Notes under the pieces: generated by a model
The model's input: the letters and a program-made list of their open reading frames with translations, nothing else
Databases searched by the model: none
What the model was told of the DNA's origin: nothing
Program-made: the position numbers and the translations under genes
From: Bacteroides sp. M10
GTDB taxonomy: Bacteria > Bacteroidota > Bacteroidia > Bacteroidales > Bacteroidaceae
Reading direction: 5' to 3'
Assembly: GCF_014334015.1 (NCBI RefSeq)
Contig: NZ_CP060488.1
Coordinates: 3,802,501-3,866,500 of the forward strand
DNA length: 64,000 nucleotides
Part shown: piece by piece, positions 55,121 through 63,266 of the stretch
Numbering within the stretch: position 1 is the stretch's first letter
Layout: the number at the start of each line of letters is the position of its first letter

Positions 55121-56071
55121 TTATTTTACAAAATTTTCATAACGGATATCATTGGAAGTTTGTGTTTGATCCGGCAGCAAAATACTTGTTGCCAGATCAA
55201 ACTCTTCCCGGCTTAGCCGATAGGGACGTTGCCCGCTCTTCTTGTTTGTTTGTAACCTTAGTACCTCATCCAACATTTTACGTTGGTGATACCGGTTGGT
55301 TCCTATGTTGTGTTGATGCACTTGTTCCATTATAATGTCCAATGTTTGTTCGCGGTGTTCGTTTGCCCATTCCCAGCCACGTATGCTGGCACAGGCTAGT
55401 TTCTGTACTGCTTGAGGATATTTCTGATAGAATTCTCTGGTAACATAAAGCCCATCTTCTGGCAGATTGTATCCATAATCCGAGAAATGCATGATATGAA
55501 TTGAATCAGTCTTTACACCGGCTTCAATCAGTTGTAGAAACTCATTGTAACTTCCTACGAGACAAATATCTACAGCTTTCGATAGGAAAATGTTGACTCC
55601 TCCATTGAAACGTATCCATTCCACCTGGAGTTGATATTTGTTGGCTATTTGATCCAGTAGTTCTTGACTAAGATGATTCCATACCCCTATTTTCTTATGT
55701 TGCAAAGATGAAATACCCTTGAGTGGCGAACGACTGACAAGCATCAGACTGTTTTCCTGTGAGGTTTGCAAGATATTAACTACCTGTGCACCTGCAAAAT
55801 ATTCAGTCAAGGCATACGATAGGTTCATAACTACCGCTTGCGAATACCCTTTCTGCAGAAAAGAAAAAGAGCTTGCCGAAAGCGAAGGATGTACCACATG
55901 TACGTCAAGTCCCTCTTCCTTGTAGAATCCCAGTTTGTCGGCTACGTAATAGCCTGCAAATTGTGCTTGTGCCGTCCATTTGGGTGTGAGATTAATGGAT
56001 TGTGCATTCACCGGTTCTGTCAGAAAGAACAGAGATAGCAAGATACTGCAAATAATAGATGCTTTTCTCAT
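55121..56071 (-). CDS. Orphan NMT1/THI5-like periplasmic binding protein
   Basis: 316 residues with a type I signal peptide ending in NAQS. The start is set at the ATG giving MRKASIICSILLSLFFL; a longer frame overlaps the upstream gene and lacks a signal. The mature protein begins LTPKWTAQAQFAGYYVADKLGFYKEEGLDV, typical of NMT1/SsuA-type ligand-binding proteins. Later: GIGVWNHLSQELLDQI-like hinge segments and an acidic pocket region near 190-210. No permease or ATPase gene is adjacent, so it is probably a sensor or presenter for the Cache phosphatase immediately downstream. Ligand unknown. Confidence 0.88.
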   Translation of the reverse strand: MRKASIICSILLSLFFLTEPVNAQSINLTPKWTAQAQFAGYYVADKLGFYKEEGLDVHVVHPSLSASSFSFLQKGYSQAVVMNLSYALTEYFAGAQVVNILQTSQENSLMLVSRSPLKGISSLQHKKIGVWNHLSQELLDQIANKYQLQVEWIRFNGGVNIFLSKAVDICLVGSYNEFLQLIEAGVKTDSIHIMHFSDYGYNLPEDGLYVTREFYQKYPQAVQKLACASIRGWEWANEHREQTLDIIMEQVHQHNIGTNRYHQRKMLDEVLRLQTNKKSGQRPYRLSREEFDLATSILLPDQTQTSNDIRYENFVK

Positions 56072-56082
56072 TATCAATGGGA

Positions 56083-56823
56083 TTAACGAATGATAAAAAG
56101 GCCGGAACAGCCTGTCATATCGAATATTTTCCGTATTTCCGCACGCATAGCTTCCAAAACAAGTTGTCCATTGTGTTGTTTTACACTTTTTTGGAGGGTT
56201 ATCAGGCTTCTTAAACCGGAACTGCTGATATATAGCAATCCTTCGCAATTGATTATTATATTAGGATTTTGAACACTTAATAAAGGTTGGATGAGAGCAT
56301 TGAATTCATTAGTATTGGCAGTATCTAATCGTCCTTCAACAGTGAGTATGATTACTTCCTCTATTTTACATAAATTCGTTTTAAGAGTTGCTTCCGGTTT
56401 GAAATCCATTTCTATATTTTTAGTCAGGATTAGCTCGTTTTGGCTGTCCGTCGAATGATATTCTACTTTATCCATTGTTCGGCGAATTAGGAAGAGGCCC
56501 AAACCTTGTGTCAGTTGCTGTTCCAAAGATAGTGCATTTCCTGATGCTTCATTTTCAGATTTTGTAGGATCGAATGAAATACCATCGTCAATAATCTGGG
56601 CAATCAGTAGGCCGGGGGCCACGGAAGTTCTCAATGTAATTTCACCTTTTTGATTTTGAGGATAACCGTGATGGATAATATTGCTTATTGCTTCTTCAAT
56701 AGCCAGATTGAGACTCATTGTTATGCCGGAAGGTAAATGTAATGACATGCCTAATTCTTCGATGAATTGGGCAATTATTGCAATTTCCTCTACCTGATTT
56801 TCGATAGTGATTTCCTTTTCCAT
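56083..56823 (-). CDS. HATPase-STAS fusion (kinase joined to its antagonist)
   Basis: 246 residues from MEKEITIENQ; a start 21 codons upstream of this is possible but lies in the leader. Residues about 1-135 are an RsbW-like kinase (NLAIEEAISNIIHHGYP, DDGISFDPT, TQGLGLFLIRR) and about 150-245 a STAS domain (VEGRLDTANTNEFNALI, CEGLLYISSSGLRSLITLQ). The Ser-Ser-Ser segment matches the phosphorylatable site of STAS antagonists. Joining kinase and antagonist in one chain is rare. It is the first gene of the operon, with gaps of 11-13 bases to the following genes. Confidence 0.9.
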   Translation of the reverse strand: MEKEITIENQVEEIAIIAQFIEELGMSLHLPSGITMSLNLAIEEAISNIIHHGYPQNQKGEITLRTSVAPGLLIAQIIDDGISFDPTKSENEASGNALSLEQQLTQGLGLFLIRRTMDKVEYHSTDSQNELILTKNIEMDFKPEATLKTNLCKIEEVIILTVEGRLDTANTNEFNALIQPLLSVQNPNIIINCEGLLYISSSGLRSLITLQKSVKQHNGQLVLEAMRAEIRKIFDMTGCSGLFIIR

Positions 56824-56880
56824 ATTCTTTAAGTAGCGCGTCATATTATAATTTATTCTTGTTTGGGGTGAATGCTGCCA

Positions 56881-56888
56881 CAAAAGTA
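56881..56888 (-). promoter_or_regulatory. Candidate -7 box of the partner-switching operon
   Basis: TACTTTTG on minus matches TAnnTTTG. A weak TTCA lies 19 bases upstream. Leader about 50 bases. The region to 57033 also holds the divergent AraC promoter. Confidence 0.5.
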
Positions 56889-57006
56889 TTAGTAAAGGTG
56901 AAAAGTCTGAAATATATTACCCTCAAATGGTTCCCATTTTAGCAAATATCCCTATATTGGGACGCTTTTTACGAGTGGGATGCTCCCGTTCTTTTTGCGA
57001 AAAGAC

Positions 57007-57014
57007 TACTTTTG
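57007..57014 (+). promoter_or_regulatory. Candidate -7 box of the AraC-family regulator
   Basis: TACTTTTG matches TAnnTTTG, 20 bases before the ATG. The -33 position is not TTTG. It is divergent from the partner-switching operon's box 119 bases away. Confidence 0.5.
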
Positions 57015-57033
57015 TCGCTCAAAACAAAAAAAC

Positions 57034-58179
57034 ATGGTAAACGTAATTGTTCTCTGCATTGAATTGTTGTTGGATATTGTGGGCTTGGTATTGGGAATAC
57101 TTGTTTATTCACGTTCTTCAGATAATAATGGACTGACAAAAGCATGGGGAGTATTGGCTATCACTCTGTCCCTTCTTCTTTTGTGTGATAATCTGGAATG
57201 GATGTGGATTTTCAGTAGAGGAGGTGAGGAGACGATTCCGCGTTTTACTGAAGTTCCGATGAATCATCTTTCGATATGGCATATTGTACGGGTGATTGTC
57301 TTTTTTCAGTTCTTTTCTATTTTTCCTATAGCTTCATTGAAGCCGGGATGGATGACTTTTTCAAGAGTCGTCAGTTTATGTATCCCTATTTTGCTGATTA
57401 CATGTATAGCTTGTTGCTATGAGTTTTTCAACGGTCACTATACTACTCTAAAATCTTTTGCCTCCATTCGGGAGAATATTGGTGAACAGGATGTACGGGT
57501 AAGGCTGATGCTGTTTGTAATCAGTGTAATTACTCCTTCCGTAAATTTCCTTTTTCCATATATGAGACGATGGATTCCCGTCCGGCGTAAACAGAGTCAG
57601 GCAATGTCGATTTATATGATGTGTTTTGCTATCATCATGTCCGGCTATATTTGGCTGATGCTGGGCACTAGTGGATTATGTTTTAACGTATTCGGCTATA
57701 TTGTAATCCTTCCCGTCCTTTTTTTAAATATACTGTATTTGCGCAACGAGAACCCGCTTTCTTTACCTCCCCAACCCGTAGAAGAACTGGAGATGAAAGA
57801 AATAGAAGCCATCCGGGAAATTGAGGTTTCGCCTGTCGTTCTGGAACTATCCAATCAGATGCAAAGTCTCATGAAACATAATAAATCGTTTACTAATCCT
57901 CAATATTCCTTGCAGGAATTTCTGAATGATTTGAATACGAATGAAAACAGGCTCAATAAGGCTCTTCATTATGATGGCTTTTCCGGTTTTAGAGATTATA
58001 TTAATTTCCATCGTCTGCAATACTTTAAAGAACAGGCACGTTTGCAAAAGAATCTCACTGTAAAAGAATTAATGTTTTTGAGCGGCTTTACCTCCCGCTC
58101 CAGTTTTTACCGTTATTTTGCGAGTGTGGAAAAAATGTCTCCCAGTGAATATATGGAGATGCTCAATAGAGAAAATTAA
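57034..58179 (+). CDS. Membrane-anchored AraC-family regulator
   Basis: 381 residues from the ATG at 57034; the longer open frame starts in the promoter. The N-terminal 230 residues contain about six or seven hydrophobic segments (VIVLCIELLLDIVGLVLGILV; WGVLAITLSLLLL; VFGYIVILPVLFLNILYL). A cytosolic linker follows, then a C-terminal AraC HTH (QYSLQEFLNDLNTNENRLNKALHYDGFSGFRDYINFHRL; KELMFLSGFTSRSSFYRYFASVEKMSPSEYM). Such proteins may sense membrane or periplasmic signals directly. It is divergent from the partner-switching operon and could regulate it or be regulated with it. Confidence 0.88.
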   Translation: MVNVIVLCIELLLDIVGLVLGILVYSRSSDNNGLTKAWGVLAITLSLLLLCDNLEWMWIFSRGGEETIPRFTEVPMNHLSIWHIVRVIVFFQFFSIFPIASLKPGWMTFSRVVSLCIPILLITCIACCYEFFNGHYTTLKSFASIRENIGEQDVRVRLMLFVISVITPSVNFLFPYMRRWIPVRRKQSQAMSIYMMCFAIIMSGYIWLMLGTSGLCFNVFGYIVILPVLFLNILYLRNENPLSLPPQPVEELEMKEIEAIREIEVSPVVLELSNQMQSLMKHNKSFTNPQYSLQEFLNDLNTNENRLNKALHYDGFSGFRDYINFHRLQYFKEQARLQKNLTVKELMFLSGFTSRSSFYRYFASVEKMSPSEYMEMLNREN

Positions 58180-58199
58180 TAAGGGGTGTGGGAAAAGAA

Positions 58200-58290
58200 T
58201 CACCACAGATCATAGAATTAGCACGGATTTGATTGTAATTCAAAGATTATCAATGCAGAATCGATGTTTCTTTTATGTAATCTGTGGTGA
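58200..58290. repeat. Inverted repeat between AraC and trpB2 genes
   Basis: TCACCACAGAT at 58200-58210 and ATCTGTGGTGA at 58280-58290 are perfect 11-base arms, with 69 bases between. The motif starts like the 33-base repeat at 30950. It sits between convergent genes and may form a shared end structure. Confidence 0.75.
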
Positions 58291-58314
58291 AACTTGAAAC
58301 TGGCAGGTAATTTA

Positions 58315-59685
58315 TTATTTAGCTAAATCTCCTATTTCGTCTAAATTCTTCTGAATATCATCATCAGTCAATGAATAGTTTACCAAGTCACCGGCCAAAT
58401 ACTTATCATAAGAAGTCATATCAATCAGTCCATGTCCGGAAAGGTTGAACAGAATCACTTTTTCTTCTCCTGTCTCCTTGCATTTGTTAGCTTCGCGGAT
58501 AGCTGCTGCAATAGCGTGGCTGGATTCAGGAGCCGGAATAATACCTTCAGACTGTGCAAACAGACAACCTGCTTCGAAAGATTCCAATTGCTGTATATCT
58601 ACTGCTTCCATCAGATTGTCCTTGAGCAACTGTGAAACGATGACACCTGCACCATGATAGCGAAGACCGCCGGCATGGATATGGGCCGGAGCAAAATTGT
58701 GTCCTAAAGTAAACATCGGTAGCAACGGAGTATATCCGGCTTCATCACCGAAGTCATACTGGAACTTACCACGTGTCAGTTTCGGACAAGATGCAGGTTC
58801 GGCAGCAACGAAACGAGTCTTTTTTCCTTCCTGTATCGTGTGACGCATGAATGGGAAAGAGATACCTCCGAAGTTGGAACCACCTCCGAAACAACCGATT
58901 ACGATATCCGGGTATTCGCCTGCCATTTCCATTTGTTTTTCGGCTTCCAGTCCGATAATAGTCTGGTGAAGAGTAACATGGCTAAGTACAGAACCGAGCG
59001 TATATTTGCAGTTGGGAGTCATTTGTGCCAGTTCGATAGCTTCAGAAATGGCTGTTCCCAATGAACCCTGGTAAGTAGGGTGTTTAGTCAGAATATCCTT
59101 ACCGGCGCGGGTAGACATCGATGGAGAAGGGGTCACCTGTGCTCCGAAAGTCTGCATGATGCTGCGGCGGTATGGCTTTTGTTCATAGCTGATCTTTACC
59201 TGATAAACTGCTGCTTCCAAACCGAAAACCTTAGCTGCATAAGAAAGAGCAGCTCCCCATTGTCCGGCACCGGTTTCAGTGGTGATGTTGGTAACTCCTT
59301 CTTCTTTGCAATAATAAGCCTGTGCCAATGCAGAGTTCAACTTATGTGAACCGATAGGGCTGACACTTTCATTCTTAAAATAGATATGAGCCGGAGTACC
59401 GAGTGCTTTTTCCAATCCATAAGCACGAACCAGCGGAGTACTGCGATAGTACTTATACATTTCGCGCACTTCTTCCGGTATTTCGATCCATGCATCGGTC
59501 TGATTCAGTTCCTGATGACACAGTTCCTTTGCGAAAATCGGATACAAGTCTTCCGCTTTCAGTGGTTGTTTGGTTCCCGGATGCAACGGAGGCATAGGTT
59601 TGTTTACCATATCAGCCTGAATGTTGTACCAGTAGTGTGGAATTTCTTCTTCGGGTAAAATATACCGTTTTCTTTTTTCACTCAT
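58315..59685 (-). CDS. Tryptophan synthase beta-like protein, TrpB2
   Basis: 456 residues from MSEKRKRYILPEEEIPHYWY; a frame extension upstream has no homology. This PLP enzyme of fold type II carries the Lys-binding motif GSHKLNSAL near 126-134 and the glycine loop CFGGGSNFGG near 245, with ETGAGQWG and VAAEPASCPKL typical of the TrpB2 group. It is longer than TrpB1 and has the N-terminal extension of TrpB2. No trpA is adjacent. It may recycle indole and serine to tryptophan on its own. The gene is monocistronic. Confidence 0.92.
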   Translation of the reverse strand: MSEKRKRYILPEEEIPHYWYNIQADMVNKPMPPLHPGTKQPLKAEDLYPIFAKELCHQELNQTDAWIEIPEEVREMYKYYRSTPLVRAYGLEKALGTPAHIYFKNESVSPIGSHKLNSALAQAYYCKEEGVTNITTETGAGQWGAALSYAAKVFGLEAAVYQVKISYEQKPYRRSIMQTFGAQVTPSPSMSTRAGKDILTKHPTYQGSLGTAISEAIELAQMTPNCKYTLGSVLSHVTLHQTIIGLEAEKQMEMAGEYPDIVIGCFGGGSNFGGISFPFMRHTIQEGKKTRFVAAEPASCPKLTRGKFQYDFGDEAGYTPLLPMFTLGHNFAPAHIHAGGLRYHGAGVIVSQLLKDNLMEAVDIQQLESFEAGCLFAQSEGIIPAPESSHAIAAAIREANKCKETGEEKVILFNLSGHGLIDMTSYDKYLAGDLVNYSLTDDDIQKNLDEIGDLAK

Positions 59686-59714
59686 AATATTGTAGTTTTT
59701 TAGTTTCTTGTTGC

Positions 59715-59722
59715 CAAAAGTA
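59715..59722 (-). promoter_or_regulatory. Candidate -7 box of trpB2
   Basis: TACTTTTG on minus matches TAnnTTTG, about 30 bases upstream of the start. Only a weak -33 (TTTT) lies at 20 bases. Confidence 0.45.
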
Positions 59723-59785
59723 CTCAAATTTTTAATATTCAGAAAATTTTGTCAACAAAGAATCGGTTCTAATTGTTATTTTACT

Positions 59786-59793
59786 TAAGTTTG
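59786..59793 (+). promoter_or_regulatory. Candidate -7 box of the TrkH-like gene
   Basis: TAAGTTTG on plus matches TAnnTTTG, 25 bases before the ATG. No clear -33 box. Confidence 0.4.
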
Positions 59794-59817
59794 CACGACC
59801 CTGTTAAAAAAGATGAT

Positions 59818-61647
59818 ATGAAGATTTATCATAAGTTTTTATTGTATCAGAATAAACTGCTAAAACCCTATGTACGTATCCTGTTAGGACTGGTAGAAGC
59901 ACTCACCTATCTGGCATCTCTGTTGTTGATTGTCGGAGTAGTATATGAACACGGCTTTCCCTTATCCATAGATGAAGTGGCTAATTTGCAGACATTGTAT
60001 AAAACTGTCTGGATTATCTTTCTGATTGATGTTACTTTACATATTTCACTGGAATACCGGAATACTAAAAAACAATACCGGCGATTAGCCTGGATATTAA
60101 GCGGGTTATTATATCTTACTCTAGTACCCGTCATTTTTCACCGTCCGGAAGAAGAAGGAGCTATTTTGCAGATTTGGGAATTCCTGCATGGGAAGTTTTA
60201 TCATCTCCTGTTATTACTAGTCCTTTCTTTCCTCAACTTGTCCAATGGGCTGGTGCGCCTGTTGGGACGGCGTACCAATCCTTCTTTGATATTGGCAGTC
60301 AGTTTTATGGCTATTATCCTGATTGGAGCAGGTTTGCTGATGCTTCCGCGCTGCACGGTGAATGGTATTACCTGGGTAGACTCTTTATTTACGGCTACCA
60401 GTGCCGTATGCGTTACAGGTTTGGTTCCGGTAGATGTATCCACTACATTCACCACTTCCGGATTAGTTGTCATTATTCTATTGATTCAGATTGGAGGATT
60501 AGGAGTGATGACATTAACCAGTTTCTTTGCCATGTTCTTCATGGGAAACACCTCCATTTACAATCAGCTTGTTGTACGTGATATGGTTAGTTCCAATTCG
60601 TTAGGTTCATTACTGTCCACCTTATTATATATATTGGGATTTACCTTAGTCATTGAAGGGATTGGCATGGTTTCGATTTGGTTTAGTATTCACGGTACGC
60701 TGGGAATGACTTTGGAAGGCGAGTTAGGTTTTGCTGCTTTCCATGCTATATCAGCTTTTTGTAATGCGGGTTTTTCTACACTTTCCGGTAATTTAGGGAA
60801 TCCGATGGTGATGACCAATCATAATGGACTGTTTATTTCTGTTTCTTTGCTGATAATCTTCGGTGGTATCGGCTTCCCCATTCTTGTCAATTTCAAGGAT
60901 ATTGTATTATATCACCTGCGTCGTTTCTGGAAATTGGTCCGTACACGCAAACTGGATCGTCACAAAATGCAGCATCTTTATAACCTGAATACGAAGATTG
61001 TGTTAATCATGACTTTCCTGCTTTTATTAATCGGTACATTAGCTATTGCTGCTTTTGAGTGGAATGCTTCTTTTGCCGGTATGCCTTTGGCAGACAAATG
61101 GACTCAAGCCTTCTTTAACGCCACTTGTCCGCGAACAGCCGGTTTCAGTAGTGTTGATCTGGCATCGTTGAGCGTGCAGACTTTATTGGTTTATCTATTC
61201 TTGATGTGGATTGGTGGTGGTTCACAGTCTACGGCAGGTGGTGTGAAAGTGAATGCTTTTGCGGTCGTGGTTCTGAATCTTGTAGCCGTATTGCGTGGTA
61301 CTGAACGGGTAGAAGTGTTCGGCAGAGAATTGTCTTACGATTCAATCCGGCGTTCCAATGCAACAGTAGTCATGTCATTGGGAGTGCTATTCATTTTTAT
61401 TTTCACATTGAGCATACTCGAACCGGGTGTTTCCATCATGGCATTGACTTTCGAATGTGTCTCTGCACTTAGTACTGTGGGATCCAGTTTGAATCTGACT
61501 CCTCATTTGTGTGATGCCAGTAAGTTGTTGGTATCCTTGTTGATGTTTATCGGACGTGTGGGATTGATAACATTGATGTTGGGAATTGTCAAACAGAAAA
61601 AGAATACAAAATACCGTTATCCGAGTGATAACATTATAATAAACTAA
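59818..61647 (+). CDS. TrkH/KtrB-type potassium uptake membrane subunit
   Basis: 609 residues from the ATG at 59818. An N-terminal region of about 170 residues holds additional membrane helices. The four pore loops then appear in order: TATSAVCVTGLVPVD near 200, FHAISAFCNAGFSTL near 318, FNATCPRTAGFSSVD near 435 and FECVSALSTVGSSLN near 553, each with the filter Gly. It imports K+ with the cytosolic RCK protein encoded 4 bases downstream. The Gly residues in all four loops suggest K+-selective transport; Na+ cannot be excluded. Confidence 0.92.
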   Translation: MKIYHKFLLYQNKLLKPYVRILLGLVEALTYLASLLLIVGVVYEHGFPLSIDEVANLQTLYKTVWIIFLIDVTLHISLEYRNTKKQYRRLAWILSGLLYLTLVPVIFHRPEEEGAILQIWEFLHGKFYHLLLLLVLSFLNLSNGLVRLLGRRTNPSLILAVSFMAIILIGAGLLMLPRCTVNGITWVDSLFTATSAVCVTGLVPVDVSTTFTTSGLVVIILLIQIGGLGVMTLTSFFAMFFMGNTSIYNQLVVRDMVSSNSLGSLLSTLLYILGFTLVIEGIGMVSIWFSIHGTLGMTLEGELGFAAFHAISAFCNAGFSTLSGNLGNPMVMTNHNGLFISVSLLIIFGGIGFPILVNFKDIVLYHLRRFWKLVRTRKLDRHKMQHLYNLNTKIVLIMTFLLLLIGTLAIAAFEWNASFAGMPLADKWTQAFFNATCPRTAGFSSVDLASLSVQTLLVYLFLMWIGGGSQSTAGGVKVNAFAVVVLNLVAVLRGTERVEVFGRELSYDSIRRSNATVVMSLGVLFIFIFTLSILEPGVSIMALTFECVSALSTVGSSLNLTPHLCDASKLLVSLLMFIGRVGLITLMLGIVKQKKNTKYRYPSDNIIIN

Positions 61648-61651
61648 AGAT

Positions 61652-62338
61652 ATGAAGTATATTATTATCGGTTTAGGAAATTACGGTCATGTGTTGGCCG
61701 AGGAATTGTCTGCGTTAGGACACGAGATTATTGGTGCGGATATTAGTGAAAGTCGTGTAGATTCAATTAAAGATAAGGTTGCTACGGCTTTTGTCATTGA
61801 TGCCACTGACGAACAATCATTATCTGTGTTGCCATTAAATAGTGTGGATATAGTAATTGTAGCGATTGGTGAGAATTTTGGTGCATCGATACGTGTTGTT
61901 GCTTTGTTGAAGCAGAAAAAGGTTCCCCGCATCTTTGCCCGTGCTATTGATGCCGTGCATAAAGCGGTGCTTGAGGCCTTTGATCTTGAAAGAATCCTGA
62001 CTCCGGAAGAAGACGCAGCCCGTAGTTTGGTGCAACTGCTCGACTTCGGCACAAACATGGAAGGGTTCCGCATCGATCAGGATTATTATGTTGTGAAGTT
62101 CACGGTTCCGAAGAAATTTGTAGGGTATTTTGTGAATGAGTTAAATCTGGATGAAGAGTTTCATTTAAAAATGATAGGCTTGAAACGGGCAAATAAGATA
62201 ACCAATTGCCTGGGTATTTCTCTGACTGAACTTCATGTGAAGAATGAATTACCGGGGAATGAGAAAGTGGAAGAAGGAGATGAACTGGTTTGTTACGGCA
62301 GATACCGAGATTTCCAAGCTTTTTGGAAAGCTATTTAA
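61652..62338 (+). CDS. TrkA/KtrA-type potassium uptake regulatory subunit
   Basis: 228 residues: RCK_N Rossmann fold with GLGNYGHVLAEEL (7-19), acidic GADI for NAD near 29 and VIDATDEQSL near 49; then an RCK_C domain near 150-228 (KFVGYFVNELNLDEEFHLKMIGLKR). Ligand-bound TrkA/KtrA gates the TrkH partner. It lies 4 bases after the TrkH gene. The stop is one base from the convergent CapA-like stop. Confidence 0.93.
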   Translation: MKYIIIGLGNYGHVLAEELSALGHEIIGADISESRVDSIKDKVATAFVIDATDEQSLSVLPLNSVDIVIVAIGENFGASIRVVALLKQKKVPRIFARAIDAVHKAVLEAFDLERILTPEEDAARSLVQLLDFGTNMEGFRIDQDYYVVKFTVPKKFVGYFVNELNLDEEFHLKMIGLKRANKITNCLGISLTELHVKNELPGNEKVEEGDELVCYGRYRDFQAFWKAI

Positions 62339-62339
62339 T

Positions 62340-63266
62340 TTATTGCATTTCCGGTTTGCATTGATGGATCGTTACAGGATGCACTTTAACTTTGCATGTC
62401 GTAGATGTGAAATCAAGCTGCACAATCTGGCTTTGTGATGTTTCCGGTTTTCGTTGGTCGAATACAAAGTTGCCCAGACTATAAAAGATAGGCTTACCAT
62501 TGAAATATTCCTCTTTCTGAATGATGTGCGGATGATGTCCGATGATAACATCCGCACCTGCACGAACGAGTCGGTGTGCTCCCTTTCTTTGGTTTAGAGT
62601 AGGAGAGGATTGGTACTCAATTCCCCAATGGAGAATAACGACCACATAACTTTCGGGATTCTCTTGTTTGAAGTTCTTGATTTCCTCTTCTATTTCTTCC
62701 GTGGTTTGCTGGCAAATACCGGGATCATTTTCTAAATATACCCAATTCTCCAAAGGAAGTGTAACTGAATTGAAGAGTGCTACTTTAATTTTTCCTTTCT
62801 TTATCACTACGGGTTGGCAACTCTCGGAAGAAGTATTACCATATCCTATCGGAGTGATTCCTGCCGATAAGAGATGCTGATAAGTATCTGTCAATCCGCT
62901 TCGTCCCTGATCCATAGTATGATTATTCGCTAAAGCCGCATGACTGATGCCGGCTTTAACCAATTCTTCCATCCATCTCGGTTCCGCGCGAAAGATATAT
63001 TTCTTGTGTAGCGGCGAACGAACCGAAGTGACGGGACATTCCAGGTTGATTACCGTAGCGTCCATTTGATGAAAGAGAGGAGCTACCGACGCAAATAAAT
63101 CTTCGACACCTCCCCGTTGAATTTGTTGGCGTACCCCTCTGTCCAGAAGAACATCTCCGGTGAAAGCGATAGAGAGACATTCTTCTGACGGGTGCTGGCA
63201 GGCAGTAAGCAATAACAGACCTATACTACCTATAATCCGGTTAATTCGGGAAAAGGATATTAGCAT
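62340..63266 (-). CDS. CapA-family (PGA_cap) lipoprotein
   Basis: 308 residues. Lipobox LLTAC (Cys23) followed by QHPSEE. The PGA_cap metallophosphatase-like core is visible: FTGDVLLDRGV (34-44), INLECPVTS near 74, ALANNHTMDQGRSGL near 111, VILHWGIEYQ near 211 and VIIGHHPHIIQ near 240. CapA homologues participate in poly-gamma-glutamate or other capsule/cell-envelope metabolism, but this lone gene has no capB/capC neighbours. The start overlaps the preceding DUF3160 gene by 7 bases, implying co-transcription. Confidence 0.88.
   Translation of the reverse strand: MLISFSRINRIIGSIGLLLLTACQHPSEECLSIAFTGDVLLDRGVRQQIQRGGVEDLFASVAPLFHQMDATVINLECPVTSVRSPLHKKYIFRAEPRWMEELVKAGISHAALANNHTMDQGRSGLTDTYQHLLSAGITPIGYGNTSSESCQPVVIKKGKIKVALFNSVTLPLENWVYLENDPGICQQTTEEIEEEIKNFKQENPESYVVVILHWGIEYQSSPTLNQRKGAHRLVRAGADVIIGHHPHIIQKEEYFNGKPIFYSLGNFVFDQRKPETSQSQIVQLDFTSTTCKVKVHPVTIHQCKPEMQ

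Noticed and set aside
55121..56071. A thiamine or sulfonate ABC transporter
   Set aside because: Only the binding protein is present; no permease or ATPase gene lies on either side.
56072..56248. 59-residue N-terminal extension of the NMT1/THI5-like protein
   Set aside because: It overlaps the HATPase-STAS gene and places the signal peptide internally; the ATG at 56071 is better.
62340..63266. A poly-gamma-glutamate capsule operon
   Set aside because: No capB, capC or other capsule genes accompany the CapA-like gene.
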